DNA of 64,000 bases. Origin: Platanthera guangdongensis. Lineage: Eukaryota > Streptophyta > Magnoliopsida > Asparagales > Orchidaceae. The DNA is taken from the NCBI GenBank assembly GCA_039583875.1, contig CM077152.1:21427538-21491537 (forward strand). The letters are read 5' to 3'. The notes under the pieces were generated by a model, which was not told the origin of the DNA, made no database searches, and worked only from the letters and a program-made list of their open reading frames with translations. The translations under genes were made by a program, and so were the position numbers. Shown here in pieces: positions 12,063-23,718 of this stretch (the first letter of the stretch is position 1; every line of letters begins with the position of its first letter).

Positions 12063-12500
12063 TGATATCAGAGGGTGGTTGAGGAGTTAGGAGTTCACCA
12101 ATCTCAACAGTTTGTTATTCCTTCATGAAGATCAAGTAAATCAGTTGGGTGCAATGAAAACCGGTTATGTAAGAGAAATTGGAATTGAACTCTTAACGCA
12201 CACCAACTTCAAAAGGTGGAGGTCTTGCATGAAGAGTTACCTTCTTGGAGAGGATCTTTGAGAAATTTTCGGTGGTGATAACCGGCAAGAAGTAGTCGTT
12301 GCTGGGGGAAATGCTGAAACGGTGAAAGCTTGGAGGCGAACAAATGCGAAGGCAGCATTCGCTCTGAAGCGTGCGATTTCACCGGAATTGTTTGACCACA
12401 TCATCGAATGTCGGTCCGCAGCTGAAATCTGAATAACCTTAGATGACCTGTTAATCAAGAAGACAAGAACAAACATGTCGCCTGTACAAAAAAAATGATA
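12063..12500 (+). pseudogene. Copia primer site and gag remnant
   Basis: After the primer site, a gag frame of the copia UBN2 type reads NFKRWRSCMKSYLLG (about 12210), then TVKAWRRTNAKAAFALKRAI and PELFDHIIECRSAAEI (to about 12430) and, after a stop, ITLDDLL. Gag would form the capsid that packages element RNA. In-frame stops near 12260 and 12430 kill it, and the sequence changes to unrelated AT-rich DNA after about 12500, so protease through RNase H are lost. Confidence 0.8.
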
Positions 12501-12876
12501 TTTCCTTGACCTGGGACGGCCCATTGAGCTATCAAAATGATCATGTTAGACTTCTTTCGTGATCGCGTGTACTAAAAAACAGTTTTTTTTGTGATCACAT
12601 GAAATCAAACAAATATTTCTAGCAATCATCATCCCACATATATTTTTAGTCTTCAAAATTTAATTTCAAACGAAATACAATTAAATGGACCTGTACAAAC
12701 GGAAAATATATAAAAAAATAAAAAAAATCGGGCCAAATGGCACAAATGTAATTAAATTGATGATTAATTTATATACTTTTTAATGCAAAGATATTGAAGT
12801 GAAACTAAAAAAGGACAGATAAGAGAGTGAATAGTAAATAGAGAAGCCCTGAACCCAATAAGTTAAGAACTACGTA
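12501..12876. other. No gene seen
   Basis: AT-rich spacer with no supported frames or repeats. Confidence 0.5.
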
Positions 12877-13096
12877 GGGTTTGTTTGACACTACGTCCCG
12901 ATGGCACGACGGCGAGGAAAGAGATGATGACCGGTCAGAATAGCAGACTGGTGCTCGGAAATCCAGCGGCAAAATGACCGGGCTGTTACCCTTTCAGACC
13001 GATCGTTTTCAAAGGTCGCTTGCCAATCCGTCCCAAACAAGATTGCTCCGGCTCGTCCCGACCGGAATGGTGCAACGCTTGGTTATCAAACGGGCC
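12877..13096. mobile_element. Possible MITE of about 220 bp
   Basis: The left end GGGTTTGTTTGACAC pairs with the inverse of the right end, GGCCCGTTTGATAACC. Both are flanked by GTA. GC content is higher than in the flanks and no frame is supported. A 3-bp duplication suggests the PIF/Harbinger group; the ends are only partly matched. Confidence 0.4.
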
Positions 13097-13429
13097 GTAG
13101 AGACGTTTGATGACGTTAGATTAGTCATTATATTTCTTAATATGGAATAATTTAAAATATCACATAATAATTATAAATATATATTATATACATAAAATCA
13201 GGATATCAAATGTAACCAAATGACATGTTCTCCACTAATGTAGCAATTGTGAATTTAGTTTTATATAAGTATAGATAAGTGAATATACTACATGTTCTCC
13301 ACTAAAGTTGTACTTTTACATCTTGCCTTAGAATAAAAAACAAACACAAATTGTTATTCTTCATTTGCCCACTATTCTGAATTGCGACTTCAATTTCTCT
13401 CGGCTTCGTTCTCTGTCAAAATTCAACTC
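13097..13429. other. No gene seen
   Basis: AT-rich spacer between the possible MITE and the copia pol fragment. Confidence 0.5.
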
Positions 13430-14060
13430 GCGTAATTTATGATCATAAATGACATTCTTTAGCTTACAAACATGTCTTGAATGTTCTTTAGAAACATAAC
13501 CAGGTGACTGCAGTATGAAGATGTACTTGTCAATCTCGCTGTAATGAAAGACATTCTTTACGTCGAGTTGTCAAATCCCCCACCCTTGACAAGCCGTCGA
13601 AGAAATCACTAACCGAACTGAAGTCATCTTGGCCATCGGACTGAACGTCTCTTCATAGTCTTCCCTGTACTGCTGCGAGAACCCCCACGCCACAAGGCGA
13701 GACTTGTGCCGCTCAATGCTGTCGTCAGCCTTCTTCTTTAGCTTGTAAACTCACTTGCATGTCACAAGAGTGATGCCTTCGACCTTGGGTACAATGTCCC
13801 AAGTCTCGTTTTTTCCTGAGGGCGGTCATCTCCTCATCCATAACATCTTCCCACTCCTTAATGTCAGTGACATTTTCAAAGCATGACGACTCCCGTTCAT
13901 CCAAGGGACCTGCGAAGAAACATGAGACAAAACTCACCATGTTCCCGTGCATATATCGAGCCCGTGGAATAATGATCTTTTTGGACCTCTGCAGGGCTTG
14001 ATCCTGATCAACCACTTCCGCTGCTTCTTCTAAACTAGCTGTCCTCTCGGGCACACCATG
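13430..14060 (-). pseudogene. Copia integrase-RT linker and RT fragment
   Basis: Read on the minus strand, 14054-13725 carries the acidic linker and the start of the RT domain (EWEDVMDEEMTALRKK). A frameshift follows near CDMQVSLQ. A second frame gives GFSQQYREDYEETFSPMAKM, then an in-frame stop, QLDVKNVFHYSEIDKYIF and SPGYVSKEHSRHVCKLKNV. It ends before the YVDD box. It abuts a piece of 5' LTR (14100-14666) with gag, protease and integrase missing, so an internal deletion joined the two. Confidence 0.75.
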
Positions 14061-14099
14061 AGCATTGCTCTCCCTGCTTCCAGATCAAATCGCTTACGC

Positions 14100-14666
14100 A
14101 GAAAGCATCACCAGTCCGGTAAACCGAGCGGACAGAAAACTCAGTATGCGTGGACTGGATCAAACCAGTCACGCGTCCTGAACCACCATCGCGCTAATGA
14201 CGAACTGCCAATCTCTGCAACCTGACCACGCAGTACATCAAATTCCGCAAACTTCAGAGCAGACCGCGCAACTATGCGAACACTGTGAACTAGGCAACCA
14301 ACCAGACTTGTCACCCTTTGTGAACAAACGAACACAACCCAGCGAACCGTGACATTAACCCGCACAAGTAGGCCCCAACGAACTGTACTGTTAGCCTCCG
14401 CAGTCCGATCTAACCGTCTGCCTCCACGCGAGCCAGAGAACCTGATAGTTCCAAGCAGGCTGTGTGGTTTCACAGTCCAGACCGCAACAACCGCAATTAG
14501 ACAAAGCTAACCGTCTGGTTACCTCGCAGGGTGCTTGCTGAATCAAACCGCAAGAGAGAAGAATAGTCAGCCGAAAACTGGCTATCTACCGGACCGGCGG
14601 CGGTCTCTACGGTCTGTCCAATCAGACCGCCCACTCTACTTCACTTCCACTTCAACAATTTCAACA
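14100..14666 (-). repeat. Partial LTR (U3 end) of the GACCGC-rich copia family
   Basis: The minus strand begins TGTTGAAATTGTTGAAGTGG at 14666, matching the LTR start at 41939 almost exactly, and continues with GCGGTC-rich DNA. The TATA/R/U5 part is missing; the lower boundary is approximate. Confidence 0.65.
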
Positions 14667-15235
14667 AAAAATAAAATCTGGAGTGTTATAGGGTCCTCAA
14701 TACTCTCAAAGCACAATTCAAAATCATAAGAGTTACATAATGCAAGCTTTAAAAACAAAGTGAATCACTCAAAGGGCTAAATGAATTTTACTAATTTATT
14801 CTTCACTAAAATGAGCACGGTATCACATGAGAAATCAAGCACAAGCACTACTAAGTAACGAATATGTTAATTGAGCAATTAAAGGCCCAACAAGTGTATA
14901 ATGGCTTTAAAAGACTTTGTTAAATTAGCTTAAACCGCTCTATTATTACCCATTTGACTAAACTAATTTAAATGAGGTAGCATTAGGCATGATATGATAT
15001 GATTTATAAAGTCAAATAAAATTAATGCAGGCACGATATATGGGTAAATATGTGTAAAAGATACTATTTGAAACTTGTGTTTTAGAACTACTTCGCTCAT
15101 CAAGTCTTTGAGAAACGAACCGGGCACTGAAACCGAATAAGAAATTGTTCAAGATTTTCAATTAATTCGACCGGTCTAATTGTTCGAACCGCAATATATA
15201 ATTTATAATATAAAAATTTTATGATTATCTAGGTA
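14667..15235. other. No gene seen
   Basis: AT-rich spacer without recognisable features. Confidence 0.5.
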
Positions 15236-16423
15236 TGTAAAATTTTATGAAATGGGATGGTCGCGAACACTCAATCAATCAAGTCAAATAAATCAGTAGT
15301 AAGTAGAAGAACAAGAGTCGAAATTATATTATCAATCTTCTTTACATAACGATACATACATTGCGAGACATGATTTTGCAATGCACCCGATGAAAATCAC
15401 AAAAAATAGATGAGCAAAACTGCCTGACAGAACTTTGTAACCGTCAAGCCGTCAATCCTCCTGCTATCAGCAAGGTCGCGTGAACAACTCAAGCCGCCAA
15501 CCGCTGAACTGCCAGACCGCACTTCTTGGCCGCCTGACCGCAGAAGCCGCTACGAACAGACTGAACTGGAACTGAACTGCTAACTGTCTGCAACCCTTGG
15601 TCACCTAACCGCTAAGGTCCCTAATCGCAGAGTTGAAAGAACAACTTATTTGAACTGCTAGTCAGCCCGCCAGAGGCGAACTGATTTAATTTATCCAAGC
15701 TGAGAAAACTGTCAAGGAAGAACACCGCCAAGTCGTTGAACCGCGACCTGCTACTAACCGCCTATTGTTATCCGCTTAACCACACTGTCTCCTCTGACTT
15801 CACTGTAAGAACTAGTTGTCTGGTTGTTCAGTGCTACCCGCACAATCTGCAAACACAAGAATAGATCAATGTCACTTCTCCTTGTCGCGCGGTCATAAAA
15901 ACATAACCGTCGAGTTTAACTCGAGCTACAGTTCGCACAGTTTATGTTATAAAATGACGAGGCCAAAACACTATTTATAGGCAGGCAGACAGATACCCTC
16001 ACTGTCCAAGGGATAGAATAACCGTCAGTGACATGCCAGTTAGCAGCACCACCAGCCCGTCAAACACGCAGACTGCCAACACCAGAATGCACACGATTAA
16101 TAACAACAATCTGCACGGCTATGCGGACAACATACTCAGGCTGTGTGAACTTAAGTGACCAATTAGACAACCACACAAGCTGAAGCCCAACCGCGCACAC
16201 AACGGTTTGCCAGTCTCCACGATCTCCCGATTCAGATCGCACACTCTGCGATTAGCTAAAAAACCAACCACGCAATTAACATCCAAGAGACTGCTAAGTT
16301 AGACCGCAAGAACAAGACTGGCCAAGAACCAAGCCCTTCACCAAATCCGATCCGCGCAAGCCGCGCGGTCTGTGCGGTCAGCACCATTCTGACCGTCCAC
16401 TTCCAATTTCAACATTTTCAACA
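15236..16423 (-). repeat. Copia 3' LTR, GACCGC-rich family
   Basis: The minus-strand LTR (1,188 bp) begins TGTTGAAAATGTTG at 16423, right after the purine tract CAAATGGGAG, and ends AAAATTTTACA at 15236. A TATA box (TATAAATA on the minus strand) is at 15972-15979. The conserved U5 hairpin block is at 15360-15382. Confidence 0.8.
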
Positions 16424-16640
16424 CTCCCATTTGAAGTGATAAGTGAAAGTCAAACCAAGCAATCCCCGTAACTGCACAAACGATCCCTTCGACAGCGGTT
16501 TCGTGAAGATGTTCGCAACATTGTCCCGGCTCTGCACATACTCCACCATCAGAGATCTGTCCAACACCTTTTTTCGAACGAAGTGATGCTCGATCTCAAT
16601 GTGCTTTGTCCTCACATAACAAACTGAATTTGTAACAATG
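16418..16640 (-). pseudogene. Copia RNase H C-terminal remnant
   Basis: About 70 codons carry RTKHIEIEHHFVRKKVLDRS, VANIFTKPLSKG and a FKWEC end. The last Cys codon and TGA stop are the first six bases of the LTR. Homology stops near 16640 (VTNSVCYV), so the rest of the element is gone. Confidence 0.85.
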
Positions 16641-16675
16641 ATTTCATAAAATTAGAGGTTATAATATCAAACTAA

Positions 16676-16768
16676 GGCTCCGCTTGGCATGATGGTGACA
16701 GTCATGAACATGAGGGCGGTGGGGTAAATGATCATTTGTTAACGCTCACCGTCACGCCAAAGAGAGCC
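16676..16768. mobile_element. 93-bp PIF/Harbinger-type MITE
   Basis: Ends GGCTCCGCTTGGCATGATGG and, inverted, GGCTCTCTTTGGCGTGACGG form about 23-bp imperfect terminal repeats. It is flanked by TAA at 16673-16675 and TAA at 16769-16771, the TWA duplication expected for this superfamily. It has no coding capacity. Confidence 0.75.
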
Positions 16769-16780
16769 TAAGTAAAAAAA

Positions 16781-17084
16781 ATGTTATCAAAAAAGAAGTC
16801 ATAGCAATTTCTAATAAGACAAAATGAAGGAATATTGAAGCACTTGATAAATCTAAAGATTAATCGACCACCATGCATTAGACAATTAGGACAATATATA
16901 GAAGCCTTAAATTAATTCATGATACTTATAAAATGTTATCAAAAAAGAAGTCGTAGTAATTTCTAATAAGACAAGATGGAGGAATATTGAAGCACGTGAT
17001 AAATCTAAAGACTAATCGACCACCATGCATTAGACAATTAGGACAATATATAGAAGCCTTAAATTAATTCATGATACTTATAAA
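16781..17084. repeat. Two-copy 152-bp tandem duplication
   Basis: Copies 16781-16932 and 16933-17084 begin ATGTTATCAAAAAAGAAGTC and differ at only a handful of bases; a third copy starts at 17085 and stops after about 9 bp. It adjoins the MITE. Confidence 0.9.
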
Positions 17085-17548
17085 ATGTTATCAATTTACT
17101 TGTAAAACTAGACCTATTACATCACACAAATTTAAATATTAATGCTAGAGATGTCGGCGTTATGGACGGCTCAACGTCTTTAAGCGACGACTATCTTGCA
17201 TTGTGATCTCCAGTTTGATGGTCAACCAAACTTCTCAAATGAATGCACTAAACCATGCTGCGAGAAGTTCTTAAGTGTCCAGAGAACAAGTATGTCTAAC
17301 CTTAAGGTTCCAAAATTCATATGTCAAAAGACATACCACAAGACATAATTCAAATGAAATACCCTAGGCCTTATGCTTCGACTGACACAAGTCATGAGAC
17401 TTTGTATGAAGTGTGACGTGTCACATAAATCCAACAAATATTGAAACTTAATAATATTGTTGAATGAATATTTTTTAATTATTAATGAATTAAATAAAGT
17501 GCAATGTAAATAACAAAAAACTGAATTGAAGCTACATGTAGCCTCCCA
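17085..17548 (-). other. 3' non-coding region or LTR of copia-D, ends not resolved
   Basis: It follows the RNase H stop of copia-D on the minus strand. A purine tract AGTGGGAGG lies just past the stop (about 17543-17551), but I cannot match the following sequence to the 5' LTR candidate at 24548, so the LTR limits remain unknown. Confidence 0.35.
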
Positions 17549-18247
17549 CTAATCTAGCATATCAATCGACTCTTTAAGCCCCATACTAATATCATGTTTC
17601 TGAAACATGTTAGGGCGAAGTCCCTTAGTAAGTGGATCAGCTAACATGTCATCTGTCCCTAAATGCTTCACTAAAATGACACCCTTCTTGACCAATTCTT
17701 TAACGGTCAAGAATTTAATTTCCATATGCTTGGACCTTGTGATACTTTTATTGTTCATCGAGAACATAACCACAGAGATGTTATCACAGTACATCCGGAT
17801 GAGTCCAGCTATAAAATCGACAACCTTTAACTCTGTAATAAAATTATTAAGCCACACTGCGTGAGTCGAAGATCCAAAAAGAGCGACAAACTCCGCATGC
17901 ATTGTGGATGAAGTGATGAGTGTTTGTTTGACACTCTTCCACGAGACAGACCCACCAGCAAACTTAAATATATATCCTGAAGTAGACTTCATATGATCCT
18001 CACACACGGCAAAATCAGAATCTGTATACCACACTAACTCAAGATTTTGAACTCTATGGTAGACCAACTTAAAAGCCTCAGTTCCCTTTAAATACCTTAG
18101 GACTTTCTTGGCAGCTACCCAATGATCAGGTTCTGAGTTTGACTGATATCTGCCTAAAAGTCCTACTGTGAAGGCAATGTCCGGTCTGGTACAGACTTGA
18201 GCATACATTAAACTGCTTACCGCAATAACGTAAGGTATATCCTTCAT
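17549..18247 (-). pseudogene. Copia-D RNase H domain
   Basis: About 230 codons: [51 protein letters not shown] and DMLADPLTKGL in the usual order for the copia RNase H, which removes RNA from the RNA-DNA hybrid. It is read in a different frame from the RT upstream (overlap of a few bases at 18244), so a frameshift separates them. Confidence 0.9.
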
Positions 18248-18984
18248 GTGCGCTCTTTCTCTATATCGTTCCTAGGGCATTGTGATAAACTAAGCTTATC
18301 ACCTTTAAGCACAGGTAGGTCACCAGGCTTACAACCGAGCATGATAAATCTCTCAAGTACACGCTCGATGTAAGCTTTCTGAGAGAGTGCCAATGTATGG
18401 TGAGATCGGTTCCTAATGATCTCAATTCCTAGAACGAAGGATGTTTCTCCAAGATCTTTCATATCAAAGTGTTTTGACAGAAATTGTTTAGATTCATGCA
18501 ATAATGTCAAATCATTGCTCGCAAGCAAGATGCCATCTACATAAAGAATTAAGAAAATGAATCTGCTCCCACTGATCTTGTGATATATACAACGGTCTAC
18601 CTTATTTTCTATAAAACCAAAAGAAGTAACTATCTCATCAAATTTCAAATACCGTTGTCTAGAAGCTTGCTTCAAACCATATAAAAACTTGTTAAGTTTA
18701 CATACAAGTTGGTCAGAATGACCAGACTTGAATCCTTCAGGCTGCACCATATAGACCTCCTCGGCAAGATTGTCATTCAGGAATGCGGTCTTTACGTCCA
18801 TCTGGTACAGCTCCAAATCATAATGAGCTACTAATATCATTATCACTCTAAAAGAGTCTTTATAGGAAACAAGAGAAAAAGTTTCGTGATAATCGATTCC
18901 TTCTCTCTGTGTAAATCCATTTGCTGTCAGTCTAGCTTTAAACCGCTCGATCTTTCCTTTAGAGTCCTTCTTGTTCTTAAACAT
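18244..18984 (-). pseudogene. Copia-D reverse transcriptase, catalytic box altered to YVDG
   Basis: The frame carries [47 protein letters not shown] and LGETSFVLGIE, the normal order of a copia RT. The catalytic box reads YVDG instead of YVDD (near 18540), which removes one of the two paired metal-binding aspartates; together with the frame breaks the enzyme cannot work. Confidence 0.9.
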
Positions 18985-19455
18985 TCATTTAGAACCAATG
19001 GGCTTACAGTTTTTGGGCAACTCAACCAACTCCCAAACTTTATTCAGCTTCATATACTTCATCTCGTCTTTCATCGCATCCCACCATAGATCAACTTGAG
19101 GTCCAGACCTAGCTTCATTAAATGTCACTAGGTCAACTACTTGACCAATATCATAATCACTCTCTCCTAAATAGACTTCATAGTCTGAGGAAATTGCAGC
19201 CCTTCTCTGCCTAATAGATCTCCTAGCGGGTGGATGAATCTCTTGAACACGAGGAGGAACCTCAACTAGAATCAGTGGTAAGACCGCTTCCACATCCTCC
19301 ACTTGTTCTGTCACGGGTTCAGATACCACATGATCTCCTATCAAGGGCACAGATAAATTAATAGGCACAAATTCCTCGACTTCACTAATAGGATGAGAGC
19401 AACTAGGTTCATCAAAGACATCCCATTCTAAAAATTTAGCTGTTTGAGACTCCAA
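18985..19455 (-). pseudogene. Copia-D integrase C-terminal linker to RT start
   Basis: The frame ends in WWDAMKDEMKYMKLNKVWEL and PKNCKPIGSK, the conserved entry to the copia RT domain. The preceding proline/acidic stretch (PISEVEEFVPI, PPARRSIRQRR) is the variable linker. It joins the RT piece at 18984 with a frame break. Confidence 0.85.
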
Positions 19456-19508
19456 ATTCTGGGACCTTCTGAAGGGGAATAAAACTTAAATCCCTTGGAG
19501 TGTTTTGG

Positions 19509-20607
19509 TTAGCTGATGAAATAGTAATGACAAGACCTATGGGCAATCTTACTTTCTGATGGGTTATACAGACAGACCTTTGTAGGACAACCCCAGACAC
19601 GTAAATGATTAAGGCCGAGTCGTCTACCAGTCCACAATTCAAAAGGGGTTTTTGGTACTGACTTAGACGGAACTCTATTATGAATGTACACAGCAGTTTT
19701 AAGTGTCTCACCCCATAAAAATTCAGGAAGATTTGTCTTACTCATCATGCTCCTCATCATTTCCTTAAGGGTGCGATAACGCCTTTCGGCCGCACCATTT
19801 TGCTCAGGACTACCCGACATGGAGTACTGGGCAACAATGCCACAACTCTCCAAGTATCTAGCAAACAAACCTTTATATTGCCCGGAAGCATCATGTCTAA
19901 CAAAATACTCGCCACCTATGTCAGACCTAACAATCTTGATGACTTTCCCTATTTGTTTCTCAACTTCAGTCTTGAAAATCTTGAACTTTTCAAGAGATTC
20001 AGACTTTTCTTTAATTAAATACAAATATTCGAAACGAAATTAGTCATCAATGAATGTAATAAAATAGGTGTTCCTATAGAGGGTAGTGGAATAAGGACCG
20101 CTGATGTCCGTATGAATAACCTCTAACAAACTTGTACTACAAGTTGAGCATTTCTTCTTAATCTTGGTCATCTTACCTCTACAACAGTCGACACATGTCT
20201 CTAGGTCACTGAAGTCAAGAACAGAGAGAATATTATTCTTAATTAATCTCTACCCTTTTCTTAAAAATGTGACCTAAACGTTTATACCACAACATGGACG
20301 ATGTTTCCTTAAGTAAAGATCTTTTATTACCAGCGCGTTCTACATTATAGGTGATCGTATATATGTTCGTAGGAACAATACATAAACTATATAATCCGTT
20401 AGATAATGAACAGTGACCTATAACTTGCGATTCATAAGAAATATTAATAGAACCATCATAAATGTTAAAACCATAATGAAGTTTATCTAAAATAGATACT
20501 GAAATAAAGTTCCTTCTAAACGAAGGAATGCAGAAAATGTCTTTTAAAACAAGTTCATATCCAAAAGAAAGAACAAAGCTAACATCTCCAATAAACTCTA
20601 CTTCCAC
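19509..20607 (-). pseudogene. Copia-D pre-integrase and integrase core
   Basis: The pre-integrase motif MLWYKRLGHIFKKR is at about 20290-20240 and a CX2C piece (ETCVDCCRGKM) at about 20200. The DDE core is visible: D in VIHTDISGP, D in RSDIGGEY (about 19910) and E in [15 protein letters not shown] (about 19790). A stop after FIDD (about 20043) and frame changes near 20239 break it. The integrase would insert element DNA into the genome. Confidence 0.85.
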
Positions 20608-20673
20608 CTCAGCGTTGTTTCCAACCGTGTGTCTGCACTCACGCTTGCTTGGTCTCCTCCCTTTGATGAACCC

Positions 20674-21318
20674 CTACAGTGTATAAGAAACATGATTAGT
20701 TGCTCCACTATCGAGCCACCAAGAATTTGATGGGGTTTCAATTAAATTGGATTCACAAAGGACTAGAGCTAAAGGGTTACCTTTAGGTGTGAATCCACGC
20801 TTCTCCATCCAAGAATTAAACTTCAGGCACTCGTGTTTCACATGTCCCTTCTTCTTACAAAAGAAGCAGCTAAGAGGCTTCTTTCCACCAATGTCTTTGC
20901 TCCCTGAAGCTTGTCCATCCTGAGCCTTAAACAGAGCTTTGAACTTCTTTTTCTTCTTAAACGGGGATTTGACTACGACCAAAGCAGTGTTCGTCTCCAC
21001 CTCCTCCCGAATACCTCATGGAGAAGAGGTCCTGAATCAGAGTCCCAATCTCAGCATTGGAAGACACCTTATATCTCTGCACAACGGCGGTCAGAAAATC
21101 CCTAGCAACGGTCGTGTTTGGAAGACCACTCAGCAGGTGCTCCAGAATGGAATGCTTTATAGTCAACAAGCAGATTTTGTTCGAGTGCTAGTCACTGTGA
21201 GGGCTGTGGGCTGGTTGGTATTCATGGCCATCTCTACGTCCGCCATCTCGAGAGCAAACATGATGTCGGACTTCCACATCTTAAAGTTCGATCCAGTGAG
21301 TTTCTCAATGACCGTCAT
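20674..21318 (-). pseudogene. Copia-D gag and protease start
   Basis: Gag opens at an ATG (21316-21318) with TVIEKLTGSNFKMWKSDIMF, then a UBN2-type region (HSILEHLLSGLPNTTVARDF), a zinc knuckle CFFCKKKGHVKHEC (about 20865-20825) and the protease active-site motif WWLDSGATNHV (about 20720-20690). Frame breaks occur near 21170 and 20960. Confidence 0.85.
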
Positions 21319-21870
21319 AGTGAACTGTAAAGGTGACTGAATAAAGAGAAAAGAAAAATCAGTGACAAATAGGGCAACAGTGGCTATAAAACCCTAAATA
21401 GCACACTAGACGAAGAATCCTAGTGCGTTAATATGCAACACCTTTGGGCAGACTACGTGTCACACAATTAGTAATTCTCCACACTAGAACAAGCAACTGT
21501 TATGCTTTAGCTTTTCATAGATCTATCACCTTTGGGTGAATAGATTACTAGAGCTCCGCACTACCGTCCAAATGTCCTTGTTGTTGATGCGCGAAAACGT
21601 CGCGGGGCACCAGCCAGCTAACACGGAGGGGGTGTTCGATCTCACAAGCTAGGAGAGGAGGAAAGGAGGAAAGGAAGGAAGCCTCTGAATGCTCGAGAGT
21701 GGAGCAAACGGCTTGTCAAAGAGGGTTGCGGGGATAGAGGAGAGAAGCTTGATCAACAGAGCGGGTTGATCAGGAGAGAAGGAGGTTGACCAGGAGCTGT
21801 CGAGCAGACGGCTAATGGACGGTTGTGCTTGCAGGTTGGATGCCGAGGAGAGCTGAGCTGAGAAGAAGTC

Positions 21871-21950
21871 TGCTGAGCAGAGGAGCAAGACTTGCTGAGC
21901 AGAGGAGCAAGGCTTGCTGAGCAGAGGAGCAAGGCTTGCTGAGCAGAGAG
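21871..21950. repeat. 22-bp tandem repeat, four copies, in LTR R/U5
   Basis: TGCTGAGCAGAGGAGCAAGG-type units start at 21871, 21893, 21915 and 21937; the last is incomplete. Confidence 0.9.
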
Positions 21951-22413
21951 AAGAATAAGGGGGGCCGCTAGCAGCGGCAACAACACACTTCGCCCGCCGC
22001 GGCCTAAATGCCACTCCTGCGACGGGCTTTCCTTTTATTAATAGCTAGAGATTACAAGCTTACAAGTACACCTTTACAACAAAATCACTTAAAGGGTACA
22101 AGGAGAAGCTGGCGGCTAAGAGAGAAGAAAGTGCCAGAAAGCAGGGGAGAAGCTGGCAGAGACTAAGTAAAATAGTCTGCTAGCTGCTGGAGGACTGAGA
22201 AACTGAGTCTGCAGAGGGCTGCTGGCAAGCTGCTGAAGAGCTGCTGGAGAGCTGCGCGGACAGGAAATTGAGTCCGCAGAGCTTGCTGGAGGAGGCGATG
22301 ACGGACTGCGCGGACTGGAAAACGGAGTCCGCAGGGCTTGCTGGCGAGACTTGCAGGATCCAGCCAGATCCAGGAACCGTCTGGCGTGTTTCAGAATGAG
22401 AGGCACCATGGGC

Positions 22414-22421
22414 TATTTATA
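22414..22421 (-). promoter_or_regulatory. TATA box of the solo LTR
   Basis: TATAAATA on the minus strand, between the upstream 61-bp repeat array and the downstream R region with a poly(A) signal. Confidence 0.7.
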
Positions 22422-22559
22422 GGCCCAGGGGAGTTCTTCTAGAAGCGGGGCCCAGTGACATCAGCATGACGACCTGCGCGGACTCCGCGGACAGAGATTT
22501 TGCGTCCGCCACTGTCGAGCGATGAAGCAGTCGGAAGGACCCACCTGCAGAGAATTGGA

Positions 22560-23718
22560 GGGCGCCCCCTAGCGGGCGACCTGGGCGGACTCCGGGAGGA
22601 GTCCGCCCGGCAGGCCGGAGGCCGCCCCCTAGCGGGCGGCCTGGGCGGACTCCGGGTGGAGTCCGCCCGGCTGGAGCCGGGGCCGCCCCCTAGCGGGCGG
22701 CCTGGGCGGACTCCGGGTGGAGTCCGCCCGGCTGGAGCCGGGGCCGCCCCCTAGCGGGCGGCCTGGGCGGACTCCGGGAGGAGTCCGCCCGGCTGGAGCC
22801 GGGGCCGCCCCCTAGCGGGCGGCCTGGGCGGACTCCGGGAGGAGTCCGCCCGGCAGGAGCCGGGGCCGCCCCCTAGCGGGCGGCCTGGGCGGACTCCGGG
22901 AGGAGTCCGCCCGGCAGGAGCCGGGGCCGCCCCCTAGCGGGCGGCCTGGGCGGACTCCAGGGGGAGTCCGCCCGGCTGGAGCCGGGGCCGCCCCCTAGCG
23001 GGCGGCCTGGGCGGACTCCGGGAGGAGTCCGCCCGGCAGGAGCCGGGGCCGCCCCCTAGCGGGCGGCCTGGGCGGACTCCGGGAGGAGTCCGCCCGGCAG
23101 GAGCCGGGGCCGCCCCCTAGCGGGCGGCCTGGGCGGACTCCAGGGGGAGTCCGCCCGGCTGGAGCCGGGGCCGCCCCCTAGCGGGCGGCCTGGGCGGACT
23201 CCAGGGGGAGTCCGCCCGGCTGGAGCCGGGGCCGCCCCCTAGCGGGCGGCCTGGGCGGACTCCGGGTGGAGTCCGCCCGGCTGGAGCCGGGGCCGCCCCC
23301 TAGCGGGCGGCCTGGGCGGACTCCGGGTGGAGTCCGCCCGGCTGGAGCCGGGGCCGCCCCCTAGCGGGCGGCCTGGGCGGACTCCGGGAGGAGTCCGCCC
23401 GGCTGGAGCCGGGGCCGCCCCCTAGCGGGCGGCCTGGGCGGACTCCGGGAGGAGTCCGCCCGGCTGGAGCCGGGGCCGCCCCCTAGCGGGCGGCCTGGGC
23501 GGACTCCGGGTGGAGTCCGCCCGGCAGGAGCCGGGGCCGCCCCCTAGCGGGCGGCCTGGGCGGACTCCAAGGGGAGTCCGCCCGGCTGGAGCCGGGGCCG
23601 CCCCCTAGCGGGCGGCCTGGGCGGACTCCGGGTGGAGTCCGCCCGGCTGGAGCCGGGGCCGCCCCCTAGCGGGCGGCCTGGGCGGACTCCGGGTGGAGTC
23701 CGCCCGGCTGACGGGCAG
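22560..23718. repeat. Nineteen 61-bp tandem units, each with two inverted repeats
   Basis: Units begin at 22560, 22621 and every 61 bp to 23658. Each contains GGCCGCC...GGCGGCC (7-bp arms) and GGGCGGACTCC-N4-GGAGTCCGCCC (11-bp arms). Stems are constant; the four-base loop is GGGA, GGGT, AGGG or AAGG, and the linker is CTGGAG or CAGGAG. Loop/linker order shows a higher-order 183-bp repeat (units 5-7 and 8-10). Degenerate units continue to about 23830. The unbroken open frames across it are by-products of its composition. Confidence 0.95.
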
